This document shows, piece by piece, positions 14,899-20,694 of a DNA stretch of 20,694 nucleotides; within the stretch, counting starts at the first letter, position 1, and every line of letters starts with the position of its first letter. Both the position numbers and the translations under genes were made by a program. This DNA is from a virus, in IMG/VR virus record IMGVR_UViG_3300021964_000699, positions 1-20,694 of that record; one strand, 5' to 3'. Under the pieces are notes generated by a model, which saw only the letters and a list, made by a program, of their open reading frames with translations, was not told where the DNA came from and searched no databases.

Positions 14899-17379
14899 TG
14901 AAACCGTAGGCGTAGAGCTGTCAACAGTATCAGTAGACGCTAATGTTGTTCGAGGTTGTGATTCTTGCCATTGTGCTAGGTAACGTAACCCGTCTGCTTT
15001 TTCGTTTTGAAATCTTTTAACTACAGAAGCTCTTACTGCCGGGGTGCTTCTTCCAAAGTATCCACTTCCGTTATTTTTACCTCTTTCATTATAAACTGCT
15101 TCGATAATAGCAGCATCACTGGGATTAGTTGTACCAAGTGTTTTGAACGCTCGATCAAAGATTTTTGCACATCCTCCAGGACCGTGCTGAACACTTGTAC
15201 TCCAAATAACATCACCAACAATAGGTGATCTAGATGCTAAGTCTACACCAGTTCTGCGTTTTATCGATCGTAATCCGCCACCATAATATTTGTTAGCAAT
15301 ATATTCGTGCTGTGATTCGGCTGCGGCATGATCTGCCATTAGAGTTTTCCAAGTATTTTTAAATGTTTCTGTGCCTTGACGAGCAGCACTATCGCCGCCT
15401 GCACGGTTAAGTGCTTCTGCAACTTGTGGAGCATTCGTACTAGCCCATGATAAGTATTCGCCCATCGCGCCTGTTTTTGCTGCTAACTGATACTGACCAT
15501 AGCTCCAGCCTCCGGTACTATCCCATCCAATTGCTACCGGACCTTCTCTGCCGGATTCGTATTGTGCGCTAAGTGTTCCTAAACGATAAGTACCATCATC
15601 TGGTAATGCTACACTAGAACTATAATTTGATTGCGGAGTAACACCTACGCCAGAACCTGTTCCGCCTGCTCTACTATCGATATTTCCAGATCCGATATTT
15701 CCGCCACTTCCGGAAACATAAGCACTACAATTTCTTGATCCTTTATTTTTAGCAAACGTGTCTGGTGTAATTACTCTATCAGCAGTATCCAATCCTCCCG
15801 GTGCTTCTCTATCAGTATCAGGTTTTTTATAAGCCAAAGGATTCATATTTTCATGATGAGGCCAAGGTTCATGCTGCGGTGCTCTAGTTAGAATACTTTG
15901 ATATGCAACTGGTTGATAATTTCCTGGAATGATGTACGGCAATGTTACAGTTGCTAATGGAGTAACCTTTGCTGCTTCTTGAGCAGGAGCTGCTTTAGGA
16001 CCATTCATATGAATATATGTTGCTGTTTCTCTATGCTCTCTAGAACTACTAATATGGGTAGATCCTTGAGTAGTCAATCTGTTATCTTGACCACTATTCA
16101 GCTGATAAAATCTTCCATTTGAATTTAAATGATCTCTATTAATTCCAACATGCTGATCTCTACCAACTGTTATTTTTGAGTCTTTTCCTACTTGTAAATT
16201 ATAATCGTGTTGTGCTTCAAACTGTATACGTCCGCTGTCAAGTCCTCTACTATCAGTGTCGGCACCTTTACTATATCTAGCAGTAGCTTTCATGTTTATA
16301 TTTCTACCTGCTTCAAAATTTATGTCTCGTTCAGCCGTAAAATTAAAATCATTTTCAGTCATAATACTGATACTATCTTGAGCATGAATATCTATTTTGC
16401 CGTCACTAGTAAGTTCTATCCAAGCAGTTCCTCTAGCATTTGATATGTAAATTAAATCTTCTGAATTATGAAGTAGTATCTGATGACCTGTTCTAGTTCT
16501 AAATCGAAGTAGCTCATTCTGAGGTATTGTTTCGTCGCCCCCCGGATCACCTATTTCTTTATTAATATATTCCGGAGGACCATCTTCAGGATGCGTTTTT
16601 CTAATAAAGTTAGCATCTCCGTCATCCATTACAAAGCTGTGTCCGCCTAGTCTATTAGCAGGAATACTAAGTTTATCAGGTGCAGAGCCAACTTCTACTT
16701 TAGGAGATCCTGGGCGCCTATCACGCTGCCCGGGAGTATTTACACCAAATACTGCACTTGGAATTTCTCGTCTAGCACTTGTAGTTGTAGTTCCTCTAAC
16801 TTCATCAAATATTAACCCTTGAACTTCGAGTACATTAGTGAAGTCTTTATTATACGGCTTTTTAAAAAATGTTGGATCAACTAACTCGCCGGTTTCTAAC
16901 TTTTTGTTATATTCGCCCACAGGTAACTTTGCACCTTGCAAATTTTGAGGAGTCTGATCTGTAGTACGTTCAGTACTTGCTCTCCCATCTGGAACCATAA
17001 AATTCATATAATCATCAGGAATACAACCAATCCAATATCCCATATTGATGTCGCCTTCGGCAAAAACACACAAAACCTTTGTGCCAATGTCTGGCGGCAC
17101 CATCCACATGCCATAGCTTTTTTGTGTATACTCATATCCGTCATTATCTGTTAATCCTTTACTCGGACTAACTCCATAAAACGGCATAAGATATCTAACG
17201 TTTGCTAATTGCCCAGTACGTTCAGGTGTTGATCCCGAAGATGTATATTTTAATATTTCAACTTCTAAGCCTCCCATATACTTTCTGTCAAGATGATTTA
17301 CTACAATTGCTTCATAAGGTCCTGTATCCTTTAGTACGTTTCTACTAGATGGGGTTCTTGTATAATTTCCTGATGCCAT
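14896..17379 (-). CDS. gp5: gp5-like baseplate hub/needle protein with C-terminal peptidoglycan hydrolase domain
   Basis: 827 residues; in T4 gp5 (575) trimerises on gp27, forms the cell-puncturing needle and digests peptidoglycan. Residues 20-130 fit the N-terminal OB-fold (MGGLEVEILKY; YGMWMVPPDIGTKVLCVFAEGD; GYWIGCIPDDYM). Residues about 300-465 fit the VgrG/gp5 beta-helix: short repeating strands such as IELTSDGKIDIHAQDSISIM and DINFEAGRNINMKA. No lysozyme domain is visible between them (130-300), where T4 has it. A Gly/Ser linker (555-590) leads to a lysozyme-like domain at about 595-805 with LSAQYESG (candidate catalytic Glu608), WSYGQYQLA and WSTSVQHGPGG. The family of this last domain is recalled from tail-associated phage and VgrG-like hydrolases and is less sure than the gp5 call. 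The ATG at 17379 follows an AGGA site; the gap to the upstream gene is 26 bases. The TAA supplies part of the gp25 ribosome site. Confidence 0.88.
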   Translation of the reverse strand: MASGNYTRTPSSRNVLKDTGPYEAIVVNHLDRKYMGGLEVEILKYTSSGSTPERTGQLANVRYLMPFYGVSPSKGLTDNDGYEYTQKSYGMWMVPPDIGTKVLCVFAEGDINMGYWIGCIPDDYMNFMVPDGRASTERTTDQTPQNLQGAKLPVGEYNKKLETGELVDPTFFKKPYNKDFTNVLEVQGLIFDEVRGTTTTSARREIPSAVFGVNTPGQRDRRPGSPKVEVGSAPDKLSIPANRLGGHSFVMDDGDANFIRKTHPEDGPPEYINKEIGDPGGDETIPQNELLRFRTRTGHQILLHNSEDLIYISNARGTAWIELTSDGKIDIHAQDSISIMTENDFNFTAERDINFEAGRNINMKATARYSKGADTDSRGLDSGRIQFEAQHDYNLQVGKDSKITVGRDQHVGINRDHLNSNGRFYQLNSGQDNRLTTQGSTHISSSREHRETATYIHMNGPKAAPAQEAAKVTPLATVTLPYIIPGNYQPVAYQSILTRAPQHEPWPHHENMNPLAYKKPDTDREAPGGLDTADRVITPDTFAKNKGSRNCSAYVSGSGGNIGSGNIDSRAGGTGSGVGVTPQSNYSSSVALPDDGTYRLGTLSAQYESGREGPVAIGWDSTGGWSYGQYQLAAKTGAMGEYLSWASTNAPQVAEALNRAGGDSAARQGTETFKNTWKTLMADHAAAESQHEYIANKYYGGGLRSIKRRTGVDLASRSPIVGDVIWSTSVQHGPGGCAKIFDRAFKTLGTTNPSDAAIIEAVYNERGKNNGSGYFGRSTPAVRASVVKRFQNEKADGLRYLAQWQESQPRTTLASTDTVDSSTPTVS

Positions 17380-17405
17380 TGTTTTTCCTGTTTATAATAG
17401 TTATT

Positions 17406-18578
17406 TTAAAATCCCATGTCCTGTGCTCGTTTCGGCAATCTCTTACTATCATACTGTGGAGCTGGACCTGCATAGTATGTTCCGTCTGCACGGCGTAATC
17501 TAACTAACTTTCTTCCGTTTTCTCTAGCAGATCTTATATCTCTACCTGCTTGACGTCTACTTTCAATTATATCTGTACGAGATGCTTTCACAGCGCCTTT
17601 AGAATCTAATCTGTTAGATAGTTTTCCTGGTGGCGGTGGTGGCGGAGTTTGCCCTTTAGAATCTAATCTATTAGAAGCTACTCCAGTTTGGGCAGGTGGT
17701 GTCCAGCCCCTTGTATCATATGAATCAGCATCATCAGTATAATCTACTGTCTGATCTGGTTGTCTAGCAATTTCAGCTGTTGTTGCATTATTAACTGTTG
17801 GACTAGAATATTCTTGCCTTGCTTGTCTAAGAATAGCATCATCGTACTGTTCGGTACTGGTATCATTAGGTGAAAGATTAGGCGGTGGTGTTGACACTTC
17901 AGTTTGTTGTGTTGCTAATCCAGATGATCCAGCAGTGTTATTTGTTTCTGCTCCGCTGCCGCCGCCAGTTCCTGAAGCAATACCTTTATAAAGTTTTTTA
18001 CCCGTTAATACATCGTACCTATCATCATACATTTCAGTTACTTCGTAAGAATAAGGACTGTCACCTGTTATTCTAGGTTGCTGTCCTACAGGTGCATAAG
18101 CTCCGCCAGGAGATGGACCTGTTAAAGGAAGTGGTTGAGTAATGTTACCAGTTAATGATTGTCCATAACTATCTAAAGAAATATTTGCACCGTTGGCTAT
18201 AGCAGTATCTAGATTTTGTTGTAAATTATTAAGTTTTTCTGAAAAGTTTCCAGTGCCTTCTTGTAAAAAATTATCTACTATATTGTCAACTTCCGGCAAC
18301 TTAATATTACTAGGTATAGAAGAAGCGTTTGGTATTACTCCTCTAGCTGTAAGATAATCTCTACGCTGAGCAGGCGTCATTGACTTTAATTCTTCAACTT
18401 CTCGTTTTGGCCAGATGTTATCTTTACTTATAGCACCAATTGTGCTGTTATCATATGCAGATTGTAATGCTTGATATGCATTAGATACCGGCAATGCTTC
18501 GTCTAAAGCACTAGGCCTACGTAATCCTCGTTGTTGAATATCTTCGTCATTAGCATCTAAAGGTAAGTTTGCTGACAT
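17406..18578 (-). CDS. Hypothetical low-complexity structural protein between hub and gp5
   Basis: 390 residues, not recognised as any T4 protein. The ATG at 18578 has a good ribosome site (GGAG, 6 bases before it) and lies 11 bases after the hub stop. The N-terminal 130 residues look mostly helical and charged (for example SKDNIWPKREVEELKSMTPA at 51-70). Residues 140-300 are rich in Gly, Pro, Ser, Thr and Asn and are probably disordered. The peptide SNRLDSKG occurs twice (302-309 and 321-328), flanking six prolines (312-317). The last 60 residues are strongly basic and end in QDMGF. There is no signal peptide or membrane segment. Its place between the putative hub and gp5 suggests a tail or baseplate accessory part, a tail-length or assembly factor, or a chaperone for the hub-needle complex; none of these is shown by the sequence. 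That the gene is real is well supported by tight packing, ribosome site and length. Confidence 0.75.
   Translation of the reverse strand: MSANLPLDANDEDIQQRGLRRPSALDEALPVSNAYQALQSAYDNSTIGAISKDNIWPKREVEELKSMTPAQRRDYLTARGVIPNASSIPSNIKLPEVDNIVDNFLQEGTGNFSEKLNNLQQNLDTAIANGANISLDSYGQSLTGNITQPLPLTGPSPGGAYAPVGQQPRITGDSPYSYEVTEMYDDRYDVLTGKKLYKGIASGTGGGSGAETNNTAGSSGLATQQTEVSTPPPNLSPNDTSTEQYDDAILRQARQEYSSPTVNNATTAEIARQPDQTVDYTDDADSYDTRGWTPPAQTGVASNRLDSKGQTPPPPPPGKLSNRLDSKGAVKASRTDIIESRRQAGRDIRSARENGRKLVRLRRADGTYYAGPAPQYDSKRLPKRAQDMGF
17596..17675 (-). repeat. Two direct copies of a 23-base sequence flanking a poly-proline run
   Basis: On the plus strand CCTTTAGAATCTAATCT begins at 17596 and again at 17653, 57 bases (19 codons) apart. 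Each copy continues to about 23 bases with one mismatch. Read on the minus strand they encode the two SNRLDSKG copies in the 390-residue protein, with the six-proline run between them. The near-identity at DNA level suggests a recent internal duplication. Confidence 0.8.
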
Positions 18579-18589
18579 TTATATCTCCA

Positions 18590-20694
18590 TTAACACGCTG
18601 GGCTTCTTGGTTGCTGTGCAGAAGTACTCGATGAAGCTGATTGTTGTACTTGCGATGTTAGATCTGTATTAACAGGTGCACTAGACTCTCCTGCTGCAAC
18701 ACTAAATCCTCCGTTAGCACCACGTTGAATTACATAACTAAATCCTTGATTAGACTGTTGATATGCCTTAGCAGAATTAATTGCTTGGTCCATTGACCCA
18801 AATCTTTTTCCTACTGGACTAGGAACTGCTGTTCCAGCCGGCTGTACGTCTGGAGTAGTATTTGATGCAGACGGAGTTGTAGAATTATTTCTAACTGTTG
18901 TTCTAGTATTTGCTCCAGCATTTGCTCCAGTGTTTCCTGTTGCCGACTGTTCACTTGTAGCTTCTCCTATACTTGTTTTGGAATTTTCTTGTATAGGTCC
19001 TTTATTATTATCCGTAGCAGGGTTATCTTGTCCTCTTCGTCTAACCATTTTTAAAGTTTGAGTAAATTTTCCGCCTGCAAAAGAATTAGTTACTCCCCAA
19101 ATACTAAACAACCCACTAAATTGAGGAACTACTTTTGGAAACTCTACCGATGCACCGTTAACTTGGTAATCAAACGGAGTTTTAAAGTTAACTACACAAA
19201 ACACTTCCGATTCGTGATAGCGCATTGTACCTTCTTCGGTAGTATTTGGCTTATCACCCGGCTCGGCAACAAAATTTCCTAGTTCTTGAGGAACAAAGAA
19301 AGGGTCGCCTATAATTTCCATTTCTGCTGTTACCATGTCAGTAACTTGATTTGTAATTCTATCATGGAACATTTCTGCAATTCGGCGTCTTATATCTCCA
19401 CTTCTAACTGCATTAGCACTTGCTGAATTAACATTTACTCTTTCTTGTGTGCCGCCAGCGCCGTTTGCTGCTTGACTGTTTTGATTTGTACTTGCACCTC
19501 TGCCTTGTTCTGTTCGAGCAGTGGCTCCATCTGCACCCGGACTTGTTAATGTGCCGCCTGTATTCATACCAAAGTTTGCAAGAGCAGTGGTCATAAATGC
19601 ATTATTAAATGTAAGATCAAAATTAAGTATATCTTCATTTTTTCCTGTGTAGATATAATTATATTCTTTTGCTGCGGCATTTTTCAAACCTTCTGTATTT
19701 GCAGGTGCTTCATTTGGAGCATTAAATTTTGCTTCATCTGCATCATAAGGTATAATACTGAAAACATAAACTTTAGGAGGTCTTCCTAACTGAGACTGCG
19801 TCTCAGTATTTTCTTCTATAAATGTTAGTGTATCTATTTTAAACCATCTACGTATTCCATTTTTTCCAGGTTCAGTTGCCCGCGTTCTAGCAAATTCACT
19901 GTTTAACACCATACGTTCAATAATGTCAGTGATTGTATTACCTTGTTGAAATTGATAATCTCTAGATCTTTCAGCAGGCGCAGTACCAGCAGTATTTCTT
20001 GCAGCATTACCTCTTGGATCATTTGGATCTGTTACTGATGTAGCATAGGTCCCGTGGGCTTGATTTCCGCCTTCAGCTACTTCTTGAACTAATGTACTTT
20101 GACCTATTTCGTTCATTTGTGAAGTGTCTTCTGCAAATGTCTTTAATTTTGCATACATTCTTCCTACACTGTTTATTGTGTTTTCTACAACATTAGCATT
20201 AAAGTTGTTATATTGTTGTGTAAGAGAACTTGCTAATAAAGCCTTTTCTCTACCTTCTTGTGAGCCAATTTGTTCTTGTACTCTTTCAGCAACATCAACT
20301 TTAAGAGCATCAGGATTGATAATATCTCTTTCTAAATAATCTGTTAGTGTCTTTCTGTTTTTTGGAAATACAATTACATATCGATCAAAAGGTGCAATAG
20401 CGCCAGAATCTTCTAACTTACTAATTCTATCATTCATAATATTAGTAACACTTCTTGCGCCTGTTTCTAATGTAGTGTGAACTAAATCACCGTTAGCATT
20501 TATAGGAGTTTTAATTTCATTAATATCGTCTCCTAGTCCTGTTTCACTCATCGGAACTGCTTTAATTTCATAAGAAGAACCTTTGCCGTCAACTGTAAAA
20601 TCTACTTTTGTAATCTTGATAGGTATAAAGATAGGACGAATACTTGTGTTAGAAAGTTTGTTACCGAATTCATCCCAACCTACAAATTCAATTT
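18590..20694 (-). CDS. Baseplate central hub-like structural protein (gp27-like role), 5' end beyond the window
   Basis: The frame is open from the right edge to a TAA at 18590-18592, at least 700 codons. The first ATG in the window (20551) is not a credible start: the 47 codons before it have no stop and read as a folded segment (GWDEFGNKL, then IPIKITKVDFTVDGKGSSYE). Counting from that Met, there is a conserved-looking core (residues 230-330, with IYTGKNEDILNFDLTFNNAF), a second core (400-505, with MEIIGDPFF and WGVTNSFAGGKFTQTLKMVR), and a Ser/Thr/Asn/Ala-rich tail (505-653). The last beta-rich stretch resembles the end of tail-hub proteins (gp27, P2 gpD and the hub part of VgrG). Position just upstream of gp5, which sits on gp27 in T4, supports a hub role. 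The hub call is inference; that it is a virion protein is more secure. It could instead be a lineage-specific structural protein. The stop is 11 bases before the next gene. Confidence 0.6.
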   Translation of the reverse strand, partial: IEFVGWDEFGNKLSNTSIRPIFIPIKITKVDFTVDGKGSSYEIKAVPMSETGLGDDINEIKTPINANGDLVHTTLETGARSVTNIMNDRISKLEDSGAIAPFDRYVIVFPKNRKTLTDYLERDIINPDALKVDVAERVQEQIGSQEGREKALLASSLTQQYNNFNANVVENTINSVGRMYAKLKTFAEDTSQMNEIGQSTLVQEVAEGGNQAHGTYATSVTDPNDPRGNAARNTAGTAPAERSRDYQFQQGNTITDIIERMVLNSEFARTRATEPGKNGIRRWFKIDTLTFIEENTETQSQLGRPPKVYVFSIIPYDADEAKFNAPNEAPANTEGLKNAAAKEYNYIYTGKNEDILNFDLTFNNAFMTTALANFGMNTGGTLTSPGADGATARTEQGRGASTNQNSQAANGAGGTQERVNVNSASANAVRSGDIRRRIAEMFHDRITNQVTDMVTAEMEIIGDPFFVPQELGNFVAEPGDKPNTTEEGTMRYHESEVFCVVNFKTPFDYQVNGASVEFPKVVPQFSGLFSIWGVTNSFAGGKFTQTLKMVRRRGQDNPATDNNKGPIQENSKTSIGEATSEQSATGNTGANAGANTRTTVRNNSTTPSASNTTPDVQPAGTAVPSPVGKRFGSMDQAINSAKAYQQSNQGFSYVIQRGANGGFSVAAGESSAPVNTDLTSQVQQSASSSTSAQQPRSPAC

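Noticed and set aside
14883-14924. Upstream ATG for gp25 adding 14 residues
   Set aside because: It overlaps gp5 by 29 bases and the added peptide is not gp25-like; the ATG at 14882 has a ribosome site formed with the gp5 stop.
15007-17154. Plus- and minus-strand frames of 62-78 codons inside gp5
   Set aside because: All are shadows of the gp5 frame, without independent start signals.
17380-17405. TATAAA-like sequence upstream of gp5 as a second late promoter
   Set aside because: The minus strand reads TTATAAAC, a poorer match to TATAAATA, in a 26-base AT-rich gap; not enough to call.
18579-18589. TATAAATG just before the 390-residue gene as a late promoter
   Set aside because: The match overlaps the start codon itself, so a transcript from it would begin inside the gene.
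1-20694. CRISPR array, tRNA genes, insertion sequences, homing endonucleases, terminators
   Set aside because: No regularly spaced repeats, cloverleaf-like segments, terminal inverted repeats, endonuclease motifs or GC hairpins with a T run were seen; the short gaps leave no room for most of these.

Overview
The window reads as one block of late, structural genes from a T4-like (contractile-tail) bacteriophage, most likely marine. The base composition is clearly AT-rich. All six genes lie on the minus strand and are packed almost end to end, with gaps of 49 bases or less and one 1-base overlap. No tRNA, rRNA, insertion sequence or cellular gene was seen. The two gene families I recognise most firmly (gp25 and gp6), together with a gp5-like protein, are T4 baseplate parts. 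The extra-long gp6 and the giant protein after it resemble the arrangement in marine T4-like phages of cyanobacteria and Pelagibacter as I remember it. The host cannot be fixed from this sequence.

In the direction of transcription (right to left): (1) a protein entering from the right edge, probably the central baseplate hub (a gp27-like role), stopping at 18590; its start lies outside the window. (2) A 390-residue low-complexity protein of unknown function. (3) A gp5-like hub and needle protein with an N-terminal OB-fold, a VgrG-like beta-helix and a cell-wall hydrolase at the C-terminus, not in the middle as in T4. (4) gp25, the small sheath-initiating wedge protein. (5) gp6, the baseplate wedge scaffold, 1180 residues against about 660 in T4, with an EF-hand-like calcium loop and a Ser/Gly tail. 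(6) A giant reading frame that starts in the last base of the gp6 stop and stays open for 3617 codons to the left edge. It occupies more than half of the window.

The genes fit one machine. The hub and gp5 would form the central cell-puncturing device, gp25 and gp6 the wedges that ring it, and the giant protein sits where T4 has gp7, so it is probably a peripheral baseplate or fibre-like protein. The giant is the most interesting part. It carries seven FG-GAP-like beta-propeller repeats split by a long insertion, and five short aromatic modules resembling chitin/cellulose-binding CBM5/12 domains, which suggests a glycan-binding surface. A GATAAATA box before gp6 looks like a T4-type late promoter. 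The plus strand holds no convincing gene, and no gene-free stretch reaches 300 bases.
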